Of a stretch of 64,000 nucleotides of DNA, positions 17,905 to 26,543 are shown piece by piece. The DNA lies in contig NZ_FXTN01000015.1 of NCBI RefSeq assembly GCF_900182595.1, positions 62,001-126,000 of the forward strand, in the 5' to 3' direction. Positions within the stretch are counted from its first letter, which is position 1. Each line of letters begins with the position of its first letter. The position numbers and the translations under genes are program-made. The notes beneath the pieces are model-generated. The model made no database searches and was not told the DNA's origin. It saw only the letters and a program-made list of their open reading frames with translations. This DNA is from Pedobacter westerhofensis (GTDB lineage Bacteria; Bacteroidota; Bacteroidia; Sphingobacteriales; Sphingobacteriaceae).

Positions 17905-18756
17905 ATGAAGAGGGGCCGGTATATTTTTGTTTTATTGCTGCTGCAGGTTTTTAGTGCCTGTAAGAAAGATAGTGGCGACATCGCCTTCAATGCACCACAA
18001 AAGCAATATGACATGATCGTAGAGGGCGGTTTTACCACCTCTGTCTTCGGCAGTGCAATCCGATTAACACAACCCTCTTTTGATCCGAATACACAGCCTC
18101 AACCGATCCGTAAAGCATCTGTCATCGTTAATGACGGCAGAGCAGATATTGTTTTTAAAGAAATAGATACGCTGCCCGGGGTTTATAATGCAAATACCTC
18201 GAGGGCACCAAATTATAACTATGGTTATAAACTGACTATAAAATACAATAACAAGACCTATACTGCCGTAGATACGCTAAGGCAGGTGGTCAATATTGTA
18301 GATGATTATCTTCCACTCTCTGTGACCAAAACTATTGATAATATTTACAATGTTAGCATTCCCAAACATACATTTGGATATCTCAATCCCAACAAATGGT
18401 GGATTAATTATGGCGTTTCTGCCGCCACATCTGTTCTTTGGAGACCAGAAAAGTTTCAACTGGCCAATTATTACAGTTATACCCATTTTTTGGGCTCGCC
18501 AAATTCATTGTACCCGCTCACTAACCTCAAACGCAGCTTTTCAATAGCTCCCAAAACCTATGTATTCATCAATAAGTTTTCAATATCGGAGACCTATGCC
18601 AAGTATCTCTATGGTGTTTTCCTTGAAACTGACTGGAATGGTTTATTTTCCAGTGTTCCGGTAAACGTAACAGGCAATATTTCTGGTAATGCGCAGGGTT
18701 ATTTCTCTGTAACAGATATAGACAGAAGAGACTACAGGGCAGAAGAACTCAGATAA
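17905..18756 (+). CDS. DUF4249 lipoprotein, receptor partner
   Basis: A 283-residue putative lipoprotein (lipobox FSAC at about residues 18-21) matching DUF4249, a family repeatedly encoded next to small TonB-dependent receptors in Bacteroidota and thought to be a surface partner of the receptor. The ATG at 17905 lies one base after the receptor stop; the frame is open further upstream but that part is inside the receptor gene. It contains the beta-rich AIRLTQPSFDPNT and KASVIVNDG segments. Function beyond receptor partnership is unknown. Confidence 0.75.
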   Translation: MKRGRYIFVLLLLQVFSACKKDSGDIAFNAPQKQYDMIVEGGFTTSVFGSAIRLTQPSFDPNTQPQPIRKASVIVNDGRADIVFKEIDTLPGVYNANTSRAPNYNYGYKLTIKYNNKTYTAVDTLRQVVNIVDDYLPLSVTKTIDNIYNVSIPKHTFGYLNPNKWWINYGVSAATSVLWRPEKFQLANYYSYTHFLGSPNSLYPLTNLKRSFSIAPKTYVFINKFSISETYAKYLYGVFLETDWNGLFSSVPVNVTGNISGNAQGYFSVTDIDRRDYRAEELR

Positions 18757-18857
18757 ATCAGAAATAACATAACGTAAATTATCTCAGAATATTTAATTTC
18801 GCAGCCTGAACCGAAGGTGTTAAACCTAAATCATCTGTACAAAAAAACTATTCACAA

Positions 18858-19265
18858 ATGAAAACTTTAGGCGTTGCAGGAGCTGTAATCATGGCAGCAG
18901 GAGGGATGTGCCCGCTTGTTCGCGTTACTTTCCTCGGAAACTGGAACTACTTCCAGATTGATCCTGTACTGGGAACATGCTTTTACCTGATAGTTGCGCT
19001 GGCTTTATTCGCCGCATGGCTGAATAAAACCAGCCTGATGCGCTTTGCCGGCTGGGCTGCTCTGGTATGGGTGATACTTACACTTGCTGCGGTATGGTTT
19101 AAATCTCATGATGCATTTAGTTTTATTCACTTCAAAAAATTGATCAACCTGGCTGCAGGCATGGTGAAATACCGCTGGGGATGGCTTGTAATTGTTGCAG
19201 GCACACTGCCACTGATCACTGCTAGAAAAGCTGTTACCCTTGTTTCCGGCGCTCCGCATCAATAA
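18858..19265 (+). CDS. hypothetical membrane protein
   Basis: A 135-residue protein with an N-terminal hydrophobic segment (about residues 4-20), two adjacent helices near 38-55 and 62-82, and a final one near 110-122. Not recognised as a named family. Its composition (MCPLVRVTFLGNWNYFQ) suggests a small multi-pass inner-membrane protein. It sits 21 bases before ccmB, which has its own possible promoter, so a link with cytochrome maturation is only positional. Confidence 0.6.
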   Translation: MKTLGVAGAVIMAAGGMCPLVRVTFLGNWNYFQIDPVLGTCFYLIVALALFAAWLNKTSLMRFAGWAALVWVILTLAAVWFKSHDAFSFIHFKKLINLAAGMVKYRWGWLVIVAGTLPLITARKAVTLVSGAPHQ

Positions 19266-19271
19266 TTAAAT

Positions 19272-19279
19272 TATCTTTG
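19272..19279 (+). promoter_or_regulatory. candidate -7 element at ccmB start
   Basis: TATCTTTG ends seven bases before the ccmB ATG, so transcription from it would start at or next to the start codon. No -33 box is evident. Confidence 0.4.
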
Positions 19280-19286
19280 TGCTCAA

Positions 19287-19946
19287 ATGCAGCTGATAAA
19301 GGAAGTTAAGTTTTTAATTGGTAAAGAATTACTGCTGGAGTGGCGGTCTAAATATGCACTAAATGGTGTTGTACTCTATGTGGTATCAACAGTTTTTGTC
19401 TGTTTTCTTTCTTTTGTATCGCTGAGAGGGGTAACCTGGAACGCATTGTTCTGGATCATTATGCTTTTTGCATCCATCAATACGGTGTCTAAAAGCTTCC
19501 TTCAGGAAAGCAAAGGGCGTCAGCTTTATATCTATACCATCGCCAGTCCGCTGGCCCTGATTATCTCAAAAACCATTTACAACGTTTTCCTGATGCTGCT
19601 GGTTACCCTGATCGCCCTGGCATTTTATATCCTCGTGTTTGATTACGTGCCGGAAGATATGGGTTTGTACCTGCTGGCCACCATTCTGGGAAGCCTGAGC
19701 TTCTCTACGATCTTTACCATGATCTCTGCCATTGCATCAAAAGCAGGAAATGGCGGAATGCTGATGGCCATCCTGAGCTTCCCGGTGATTATCCCGGTGA
19801 TCATCATGCTGATCAAGCTGACAAAAAATGCGGTAGACGGACTGGACAGAAGTGTTAGCCTTGATGAGATTGCCACACTGCTGATCATCAATGTACTGGT
19901 TGCTGCGTTTTCTGTGTTATTATTCCCTTACCTGTGGCGCGATTAA
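19287..19946 (+). CDS. ccmB: heme exporter membrane subunit CcmB
   Basis: Membrane subunit of the CcmAB(CD) ABC complex that releases heme-loaded CcmE during cytochrome c maturation (System I). The 219 residues begin with the family-typical KEVKFLIGKELLLEWRSKYAL and carry six hydrophobic helices with the conserved KSFLQESKGRQL loop. The ATPase partner ccmA is not in the neighbourhood. It is followed by ccmC and a ccmD-like gene, with ccmE and ccmF further downstream after two unrelated genes. Confidence 0.88.
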   Translation: MQLIKEVKFLIGKELLLEWRSKYALNGVVLYVVSTVFVCFLSFVSLRGVTWNALFWIIMLFASINTVSKSFLQESKGRQLYIYTIASPLALIISKTIYNVFLMLLVTLIALAFYILVFDYVPEDMGLYLLATILGSLSFSTIFTMISAIASKAGNGGMLMAILSFPVIIPVIIMLIKLTKNAVDGLDRSVSLDEIATLLIINVLVAAFSVLLFPYLWRD

Positions 19947-19984
19947 GGAATTACAATAATTAACCGAAATATATAAAGCTTTAT

Positions 19985-19992
19985 TAACTTTG
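19985..19992 (+). promoter_or_regulatory. candidate -7 element upstream of ccmC
   Basis: TAACTTTG followed by CGG matches the TAnnTTTG box and leaves a leader of roughly 65 bases before ccmC. No -33 box was found. Confidence 0.35.
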
Positions 19993-20061
19993 CGGACGCA
20001 AATACAGCCTGATCTTTATCACAACCTGGCTTTTTGGCGGTCAATCTAAATCTGAAAATGA

Positions 20062-20715
20062 ATGTATAAATCCTGGTGGAAAATTTTAGGGTCAGTCCTG
20101 GTCATGTATTCTACAATAGCTGGTTTTCTGGCTTCAGTGCCCCCCTTGCCGATATTGCATCAAAGTATCAGAAATTTGTATTTCCATGTACCCATGTGGT
20201 TTGCGATGATCATACTTTTTACCATATCTGTAGTCCACAGCATTAAATACCTGAGCAGCAGCAGCCAGTCAGATGACAACAAGGCTGTTCAAAGTGTCAA
20301 CGCCGGAATTATTTTTGGTATGCTGGGTTTAGTTACCGGTGCCATTTGGGCACGCTTTACCTGGGGACAGGCCTGGAGCTTTGATGTAAAACAGAATTTT
20401 GCAGCGATTGCAATGTTATTGTATTTTGCCTATCTCATTTTGAGAAATGCGATTGATGAAGAACAGAAAAGGGCAAAAATCTCTGCCATCTACAATATTT
20501 TTGCCTTTCCTATGATGGTGGTGCTGCTTTTTGTGCTGCCCAGATTATCAGATTCCCTGCACCCGGGGAACGGAGGTAATCCGGGTTTCAATGCCTACGA
20601 TCTGGACAGCCATATGAGAATGGTGTTTTATCCTGCCTGCCTGGGCTGGATATTGATTGGATGCTGGATATATAGCATACTTTTCAGAGTGTCTTCCCTA
20701 GAAAAAAATAAATAA
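20062..20715 (+). CDS. ccmC: heme handling protein CcmC
   Basis: Integral membrane protein that hands heme to CcmE. The 217 residues form six predicted helices with conserved heme-ligand histidines (NLYFHVPMW near residue 45 and SVVHSIKYL near residue 64) and a WWD-type tryptophan-rich loop (WARFTWGQAWSFDVKQ, about residues 95-110). The preceding ATG at 20058 hits a stop after three codons, so 20062 is the start. The neighbours are ccmB upstream and ccmD-like downstream. Confidence 0.88.
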   Translation: MYKSWWKILGSVLVMYSTIAGFLASVPPLPILHQSIRNLYFHVPMWFAMIILFTISVVHSIKYLSSSSQSDDNKAVQSVNAGIIFGMLGLVTGAIWARFTWGQAWSFDVKQNFAAIAMLLYFAYLILRNAIDEEQKRAKISAIYNIFAFPMMVVLLFVLPRLSDSLHPGNGGNPGFNAYDLDSHMRMVFYPACLGWILIGCWIYSILFRVSSLEKNK

Positions 20716-20722
20716 AATCCCC

Positions 20723-20929
20723 ATGAAGAAATTAATGACTACTGCCCTGATGTTAATGGTTACGATGCAATTGTTTGCACAGGGCGCAGGATCTGCCATC
20801 GCTGATACGCTGGCCGGATCTGAAAAAATCTATGTTGTGGTGGCCTGTGTAGCCATTATTTTAGCAGGACTGCTTTTATTCCTCTTCTCTATAGAGCGCA
20901 GATTAAAAAAACTGGAAAAAAAATCTTAG
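20723..20929 (+). CDS. CcmD-like small membrane protein
   Basis: A 68-residue product with an N-terminal signal-like hydrophobic segment, a single strong helix (about residues 35-57) and a basic end (ERRLKKLEKKS). This is the pattern of CcmD, the small subunit that joins CcmC and holo-CcmE release. It lies seven bases after ccmC. Assignment rests mainly on length, topology and position. Confidence 0.7.
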   Translation: MKKLMTTALMLMVTMQLFAQGAGSAIADTLAGSEKIYVVVACVAIILAGLLLFLFSIERRLKKLEKKS

Positions 20930-20975
20930 GACAAAACCTTGTCTTAAGGCGTTTAATGGGTGTTTTTGTGGAATG

Positions 20976-20995
20976 ATGTGACATGTGTGTCACAT
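20976..20995. promoter_or_regulatory. 20-bp perfect dyad upstream of gdhA, Crp/Fnr-like operator candidate
   Basis: ATGTGACA and TGTCACAT flank a four-base centre. The half-sites carry TGTGA/TCACA, the core recognised by Crp/Fnr-type regulators, although the spacing is eight rather than the E. coli six. Its centre lies about 65-70 bases upstream of the start point predicted from the promoter at 21014-21046, a typical activator position. Confidence 0.5.
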
Positions 20996-21013
20996 ACACT
21001 AAGCAATTATTTA

Positions 21014-21046
21014 TTTGTATTAATCACATTTTTTAGTGCAATTTTG
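21014..21046 (+). promoter_or_regulatory. candidate gdhA promoter
   Basis: TTTG at 21014-21017 and CAATTTTG at 21039-21046 are separated by 21 bases. This is the Bacteroidota promoter layout, with the first T of the -7 box replaced by C. It gives a leader of about 45 bases. Confidence 0.4.
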
Positions 21047-21096
21047 CAGCCGTAAAGAATTATAACTAATTCAAATAAATAAAAAAACCAAATATA

Positions 21097-22518
21097 ATGG
21101 CTACTTCAGCAAATGAGACAAACTTCTTTACAGACGTCTGTAAAAATTTTGACAACGCAGCACAATTCACCGGTCACCCGGAAGGCCTGCTCTCCCAAAT
21201 CAAAGCTTGCAACAGTGTTTACCGCTTCCAGTTCCCGATCCGCAGAGGAAACGGGTTCGAGGTAATTGATGCATGGCGTGTTGAGCATTCTCACCATATG
21301 AGCCCTACCAAAGGGGGGATACGTTACAGTGAAATGGTTAACGAAGATGAGGTGATGGCACTGGCTGCACTGATGACTTACAAATGTGCGATTGTAAACG
21401 TTCCTTTTGGCGGTGCCAAGGGAGGGATTAAAATTACTCCAAAAAACTATACCACAGGCGAGCTGGAAAATATTACCAGACGCTATACCACTGAATTAAT
21501 CAAAAAGAATTTTATAGGTCCCGGTATCGACGTTCCTGCTCCTGATTATGGATCTGGCGAGCGCGAAATGAGCTGGATTGCAGATACATACATGACCATG
21601 AATCCCGGACAGCTTGACGCACTGGGCTGTGTTACCGGAAAACCTATCGCCCTGCATGGCATTCGTGGCCGTAAAGAAGCAACAGGCCGTGGCGTGGCTT
21701 ATGCAGTAAGAGAATGTGTAAGGGTTACCGAAGACATGGAGAAAATTGGATTGAAAGCCGGTTTAGGTGATAAGAGGGTAATTGTTCAGGGATTGGGTAA
21801 TGTGGGTTATCACTCTGCAAAATTCCTTACTGAATTTGGCGCTACTGTTGTTGGCCTCTGTGAATACGAAGGCGCAATATATAATGAAAACGGGCTCAAT
21901 GTGGATGAGGTTTTTGCTCACCGCAAACTCACAGGCTCTATCCTGGGTTTTCCGGGAGCCATAGAGTTTAAAAATTCTATGGAAGGACTGGAACAGCCAT
22001 GCGACATCCTGGTTCCTGCAGCACTGGAAAATCAGATCACTGTTCACAATATTAAAAATATCAAGGCCAGAATTATTGCCGAAGGTGCCAACGGGCCTTG
22101 TACACCGGAAGCAGAAGAGATCTTTACCGAAATGGGAGGGATTATCATCCCGGATATGTATTGCAATGCCGGCGGGGTTACCGTATCCTATTTCGAGTGG
22201 CTGAAAAATCTTTCGCACGTTGCTTTTGGCCGTATGGAAAAACGCTATGCAGAGAATTCCAATGCCAATCTGATCAATACGCTGGAGAGCTTAACCGGAC
22301 AGAGCATTCCTTCAGAACACCGTTTAATGATTGTTAAGGGGGCCTCTGAACTGGAACTGGTAAACTCAGGACTGGAAGATACAATGATCCATTCTTATCA
22401 TGAAATCAGGGAAACACTGGTTACCAAACCAGGAATCCAAACCTTAAGAACTGCTGCTTTTGTTGGCTCAATAGACAAGATTGCAGTTTCTTATATGAAC
22501 CTGGGTATCTGGCCATAA
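21097..22518 (+). CDS. gdhA: Glu/Leu/Phe/Val dehydrogenase, probably glutamate dehydrogenase
   Basis: NAD(P)-dependent amino-acid dehydrogenase linking 2-oxoglutarate and ammonium to glutamate. The 473 residues hold the catalytic lysine segment (NVPFGGAKGGI, about residues 105-115) and a Rossmann motif (VIVQGLGNVGYHSAKFL, about 228-244). Family members with this architecture are mostly glutamate dehydrogenases, but leucine or phenylalanine use cannot be excluded. It sits between ccmD-like and msrA, with a putative promoter and a dyad operator upstream and a GC-rich hairpin after it, so it is probably a separate transcription unit within the ccm region. Confidence 0.9.
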   Translation: MATSANETNFFTDVCKNFDNAAQFTGHPEGLLSQIKACNSVYRFQFPIRRGNGFEVIDAWRVEHSHHMSPTKGGIRYSEMVNEDEVMALAALMTYKCAIVNVPFGGAKGGIKITPKNYTTGELENITRRYTTELIKKNFIGPGIDVPAPDYGSGEREMSWIADTYMTMNPGQLDALGCVTGKPIALHGIRGRKEATGRGVAYAVRECVRVTEDMEKIGLKAGLGDKRVIVQGLGNVGYHSAKFLTEFGATVVGLCEYEGAIYNENGLNVDEVFAHRKLTGSILGFPGAIEFKNSMEGLEQPCDILVPAALENQITVHNIKNIKARIIAEGANGPCTPEAEEIFTEMGGIIIPDMYCNAGGVTVSYFEWLKNLSHVAFGRMEKRYAENSNANLINTLESLTGQSIPSEHRLMIVKGASELELVNSGLEDTMIHSYHEIRETLVTKPGIQTLRTAAFVGSIDKIAVSYMNLGIWP

Positions 22519-22533
22519 TTTTTGTTTAATCTT

Positions 22534-22562
22534 CGGGGCAGGCAGAGGTTCTCCCTGCTCCG
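22534..22562 (+). terminator. GC-rich hairpin after gdhA
   Basis: Nine base pairs (22534-22542 with 22554-22562, one G-U) close an 11-base loop. No T tract follows, so it may end the transcript poorly or protect the 3' end. Confidence 0.35.
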
Positions 22563-22614
22563 AATATGACACTCTGGTTAACATCTGCCCCTTCGCAATT
22601 GCGTATATTGGTAT

Positions 22615-23283
22615 ATGAAAGCGAGTATCTTTTTATTGTCGGCTCTCCTCTTCCTCAGCGCCTGTTCCGGCAAAACACAAAAAACACAAAAGATCGCCAG
22701 TGAGAACGGCTTTGCCGTGCTGCCGAAGCCCGCTGCAAACGAAGCCGTGGCTACATTTGCAGGTGGATGCTTCTGGGCAATGCAGGAAAGCCTGATCCAG
22801 CTCAAGGGCGTAAATACCGCGATCAGCGGATATGCCGGCGGGATGACAGACAATCCTAACTATGAAGAGGTTTCGGGACAGCAGACCGGGCATGCTGAAT
22901 CCGTACAGGTGTACTATGATCCCTCAGTCATCTCCTATGAGCAATTGCTAAAAGCATTTTTTACAGCGCATGATCCTACAGAACTGAACAGGCAGGGGCC
23001 TGATGTAGGTCCTGAATACCGGTCGGTCGCGTTTTACCGTAACCCGCAGGAACTAAAAATGATTGGCAGGGTAATGACGGCCATGGAACATAAAAACCAT
23101 AATCAGGGCAGCTTTGTAACAGAGATGGAACCTTTCAAGGCCTTTTACCCGGCCGAAAGTTCTCATCAGAACTATTATGAAAGAAATACCTGGGACCCGT
23201 ACATCAGAAGTGTTTCGAGGCCTAAGGTAATGCACGTACGGGAAGAACTCCCTCAATTGATTAAGGCAGAATACCTTAAATAA
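22615..23283 (+). CDS. msrA: peptide methionine sulfoxide reductase MsrA, lipoprotein form
   Basis: Repairs methionine-S-sulfoxide in proteins. The 222 residues start with a lipoprotein signal (LLFLSAC, about residues 11-17), so the enzyme is expected to be anchored in the cell envelope rather than cytoplasmic. The catalytic cysteine lies in AGGCFWAMQES (about residues 49-59), and YAGG, GHAESVQVYYDP and HQNYY complete the family pattern. A periplasmic oxidative-repair enzyme beside cytochrome maturation genes is plausible, but operon membership is not shown. Confidence 0.92.
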   Translation: MKASIFLLSALLFLSACSGKTQKTQKIASENGFAVLPKPAANEAVATFAGGCFWAMQESLIQLKGVNTAISGYAGGMTDNPNYEEVSGQQTGHAESVQVYYDPSVISYEQLLKAFFTAHDPTELNRQGPDVGPEYRSVAFYRNPQELKMIGRVMTAMEHKNHNQGSFVTEMEPFKAFYPAESSHQNYYERNTWDPYIRSVSRPKVMHVREELPQLIKAEYLK

Positions 23284-23604
23284 GAACAAATTGCTTTTTT
23301 AAGCGCATGAGATGATTTTTCTGTAATTTTTGTGTCAGCCTACTATCAATATATTGTCATCTAAAGTATTAGCGCGTGTGTAACAGGCATTACGTACTTA
23401 TATTTTTTATCTTTGTTTGTTCTTAAAATTTGTTCTATTGCGATGCTGGCTTTTGCCAAATTTGGATACCACCACGTACCTCCGGATTACAATGGGGGAT
23501 AATAAAAATAATAAACAGATGAAACCTGCATGAGCTTACAGCTCTCAAAAAGAAATTAATAAGCCGATGCAAGCTTCATAACCAATAAAAGACAAATATA
23601 TCTA
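23284..23604. other. 321-base intergenic region upstream of ccmE
   Basis: No established gene is visible. It contains a -7-like TATCTTTG (23408-23415), a possible 19-codon ORF (23443-23502), and a short hairpin GAGCT-TAC-AGCTC near 23535. It probably holds the ccmE promoter and a leader of about 180 bases. Confidence 0.5.
23443..23502 (+). CDS. possible 19-codon upstream ORF in the ccmE leader
   Basis: An ATG-started frame reads MLAFAKFGYHHVPPDYNGG before a TAA. It lies just after a -7-like box and about 100 bases before ccmE. No ribosome-binding site is evident. The composition looks protein-like, but the length is too short to call with confidence. Confidence 0.2.
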   Translation: MLAFAKFGYHHVPPDYNGG

Positions 23605-24072
23605 ATGAAAAAAAGTGCAATTATCGGCTTGATTACAATTGCGATCTGCGTATGTTTCCTGGTAAGCTTAAATGCTGATACCAGTAACTACTCTTCTTTT
23701 ACTGAGGCTGCAAAAGATTCGAGAGAGTTTCACGTAATGGGCCATTGGGCAAAGGATAAAGGAACTTTTTATGATGCCTTTAAAGATCCCAACCATTTTT
23801 CGTTCTATATGAAAGATGAAAAAGGCGATGTGAAAAAAGTCATCTACAGCGGTACAAAACCTCAGGATTTTGAGCGTTCAGAGAAACTGGTGCTGGTAGG
23901 CAAGATGAACAATGATAATTTTTATGCGTCAAAAATATTAATGAAGTGCCCTTCAAAATACAATAACGACCTTGTAGAGATTAACAAGGACGGAAAAGTT
24001 ACCCAGGATGGTAAAGTTATCCCTGCTTCCCAGCCCAAGCAAGATAGCCCACAGGAAATAAAATACAAATAA
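23605..24072 (+). CDS. ccmE: cytochrome c maturation heme chaperone CcmE, CXXXY type
   Basis: Periplasmic heme chaperone anchored by one N-terminal helix (about residues 4-24) with an OB-fold domain (REFHVMGHWAKDKGTF to LVGKMNNDNFYASKIL). The classical heme-attachment motif HXXXY is replaced by CPSKY (about residues 114-118), the CXXXY variant known from System I* organisms. The 155-residue length is normal. It is six bases upstream of ccmF. Confidence 0.88.
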   Translation: MKKSAIIGLITIAICVCFLVSLNADTSNYSSFTEAAKDSREFHVMGHWAKDKGTFYDAFKDPNHFSFYMKDEKGDVKKVIYSGTKPQDFERSEKLVLVGKMNNDNFYASKILMKCPSKYNNDLVEINKDGKVTQDGKVIPASQPKQDSPQEIKYK

Positions 24073-24077
24073 TTTTA

Positions 24078-26543
24078 ATGGACATACAATTCACAGGAGA
24101 ATCACTCCTTCCCGGTAAAGTTGGGCAGTTTTTTATTGTTTTAGCATTTGCAGCTTCGCTACTTTCAACTATTTCGTATTTCTTCGCTACACGCAATAAA
24201 GACCTCGCTGATCAATCCTGGCAAAGGCTTGGAAGAATTGGGTTCCTGCTCAACTTCTTTAGCATTGCAGCCATTGGTGCAACCTTATTTTACCTGATCC
24301 TTGACCATTATAACGAATACTATTATGTGTATTCGCACTCCTCTAAATCACTTCCTGTATATTATATCGTTTCTGCATTCTGGGAAGGACAGGAGGGTAG
24401 TTTCTGGCTTTGGGCCTTCTGGCAATCCCTTTTGGGCAGCATCCTGATCTGGAAAGCAAAGTCCTGGGAAAACCCGGTACTCACCGTGATTGCGTTCTCG
24501 CAGGTATTCCTTACATCGATGTTACTGGGAATTGAAATCTTCCATTACCGTATCGGCAGTTCACCCTTCATCCTGCTGAGGGATGCCGTCAATCTGAAAG
24601 AGATGGCGCCTGTGGTGTTTGCTGATGCAGAAAACTTTAAAAATTACCTTAAATTTATTACAGACGGCAGAGGTTTAAATCCATTGCTGCAGAACTACTG
24701 GATGGTGATTCACCCGCCAACATTGTTTCTGGGCTTTGCGAGTATGGTAGTGCCTTTCGCCTATGTGATCGCGGCCTTATGGACAAGAAGATATAAAGAA
24801 TGGATTAAGCCCGCAATGCCATGGGTTCTGTTTGCCGTTATGGTACTGGGAACCGGAATTATTATGGGCTCTTTCTGGGCATATGAAGCGCTGAACTTTG
24901 GTGGCTTCTGGGCATGGGACCCGGTAGAAAACGCATCCCTGATCCCATGGCTTACTTTAATTGGGGCCCTGCACGTGATGATCGCATTTAAAAACACAGG
25001 ACATGCGTTTTTTACTGCTATCGCCCTTGTCCTGATTAGTTTTATCCTGGTTTTATACGCTTCATTCTTAACCCGCAGCGGTATTCTTGGCGAAACCTCT
25101 GTACATGCCTTTACAGACCTGGGTATGTTCGGACAGCTGGTTTTCTTCAATATTGTATTCCTGATTATCCCGGTTGTGCTGATCATTTGCAGATGGAAAG
25201 AATTGCCGATTACCAATAAAGACGAAGAAACCTATTCACGGGAATTCTGGATGTTTATCGGTGCCCTGGTGGTAACTGTAGCCTGTATCCAGGTGATTTT
25301 CTCTACCTCAGTTCCGGTGTTCAACAAAGCATTCGGTACAAACTTTGCCCCTCCGATAGATGCGGTAAAATACTATAACCAGTGGCAGGCACCTTTCGCC
25401 ATTCTGGTAACCCTGATCTCAGGATTTTCCCAGTTCTTGAAATATAAACGCACTGATTTGCGTAAATTCTACAGCAGCCTGATTGCAACGATTATCATTG
25501 CTTTGGTGGTAACTGCAGGATTTGTATATGTAACCGATGTGTACAATAACCTGATTTATATCCTGCTTTCGTTTAGCTGTATGTTTGCGATCCTGTCCAA
25601 TGCACGTGTATTGTCGCAGGGAATGTCCGGCAAAGGCAAGCTGGTTGGTGCGGCGGTAGCACATATCGGATTTGCGCTCCTGCTGGTGGGCGCACTGGTT
25701 GCGGCTGCCACAAACAAACCCATCTCCATCAATACATCCAATTTCATTCCCGTAAAGGATTTTGAAAAGGCAGATAAGCCGGGTGAAAACATTGTCCTTT
25801 ACAAAAACGAACCAAAGAAAATGGGCCGTTTTACGGTTACCTATACCAGTGATACTACAATTGCACCAAACACCTATTATAACCTTAATTTTAAGGTTTA
25901 TGATGAAAAAACCAATAAGCTCAAAGAAGATTTTAACCTGAACCCACGGATTCAGATCAATGAGAAAATGGGCTTGATCGCTTCTCCTGATACCAAACAT
26001 TATCTTACTTACGATGTATACACACATATCACCAGTGCGCCCGATAAAAAGGAATCACATGGAGAAATGGATGCAGAGAGTGACGAGACCAATTACAAGA
26101 AACCTAGGATCGTAAATGTGAGTGAGGGAGATACACTGCATACCAGCAGTGGTATTATCACGGTAAAAGGCCTCAACTTTAAACCTACTGCGAAAAGCCT
26201 TGCTTTGGCCGAAGGAGATCTTGCTGTAGGCCTTCCGCTGGATATCGACCTCAATGGTAAAATTTACAAAACCGAGCCAATCTTCCTGGTAAAGGGTAAT
26301 AATACTTTTGATTTTGCACGAAATATTACTGATCTTGGATTGAGGGTACGCTTTACCAAAATCCTGCCTGAACAGAAAAAGGTGGAATTACAGGTATTTG
26401 AAAAACCGCAGCAGGCGAAAGACTGGGTAGTATTCAAATCTATTGAATTCCCTTTTATCAACCTGTACTGGGTTGGATTAATCGTAATGGTTATCGGCTT
26501 CCTGATCTCAATCATCAGAAGACAAAAAGAAATCAGAGCTTAA
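24078..26543 (+). CDS. ccmF: cytochrome c heme lyase CcmF/CcsA-type
   Basis: Large polytopic heme lyase of 821 residues that attaches heme to apocytochrome c. It holds a tryptophan-rich WWD domain (NFGGFWAWDPVENASLIPW, about residues 273-291), earlier conserved HPP (VIHPPTLFLG), many membrane helices up to about residue 560, then a large periplasmic domain and a final membrane helix (about 795-813). The length and domain order are those of CcmF. It abuts the DUF2520 gene with no gap and is preceded by ccmE. Confidence 0.9.
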   Translation: MDIQFTGESLLPGKVGQFFIVLAFAASLLSTISYFFATRNKDLADQSWQRLGRIGFLLNFFSIAAIGATLFYLILDHYNEYYYVYSHSSKSLPVYYIVSAFWEGQEGSFWLWAFWQSLLGSILIWKAKSWENPVLTVIAFSQVFLTSMLLGIEIFHYRIGSSPFILLRDAVNLKEMAPVVFADAENFKNYLKFITDGRGLNPLLQNYWMVIHPPTLFLGFASMVVPFAYVIAALWTRRYKEWIKPAMPWVLFAVMVLGTGIIMGSFWAYEALNFGGFWAWDPVENASLIPWLTLIGALHVMIAFKNTGHAFFTAIALVLISFILVLYASFLTRSGILGETSVHAFTDLGMFGQLVFFNIVFLIIPVVLIICRWKELPITNKDEETYSREFWMFIGALVVTVACIQVIFSTSVPVFNKAFGTNFAPPIDAVKYYNQWQAPFAILVTLISGFSQFLKYKRTDLRKFYSSLIATIIIALVVTAGFVYVTDVYNNLIYILLSFSCMFAILSNARVLSQGMSGKGKLVGAAVAHIGFALLLVGALVAAATNKPISINTSNFIPVKDFEKADKPGENIVLYKNEPKKMGRFTVTYTSDTTIAPNTYYNLNFKVYDEKTNKLKEDFNLNPRIQINEKMGLIASPDTKHYLTYDVYTHITSAPDKKESHGEMDAESDETNYKKPRIVNVSEGDTLHTSSGIITVKGLNFKPTAKSLALAEGDLAVGLPLDIDLNGKIYKTEPIFLVKGNNTFDFARNITDLGLRVRFTKILPEQKKVELQVFEKPQQAKDWVVFKSIEFPFINLYWVGLIVMVIGFLISIIRRQKEIRA

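Noticed and set aside
25419..26027. 202-codon minus-strand frame within ccmF
   Set aside because: It is fully antisense to a strongly supported gene and has a cysteine- and histidine-rich composition typical of a shadow frame.
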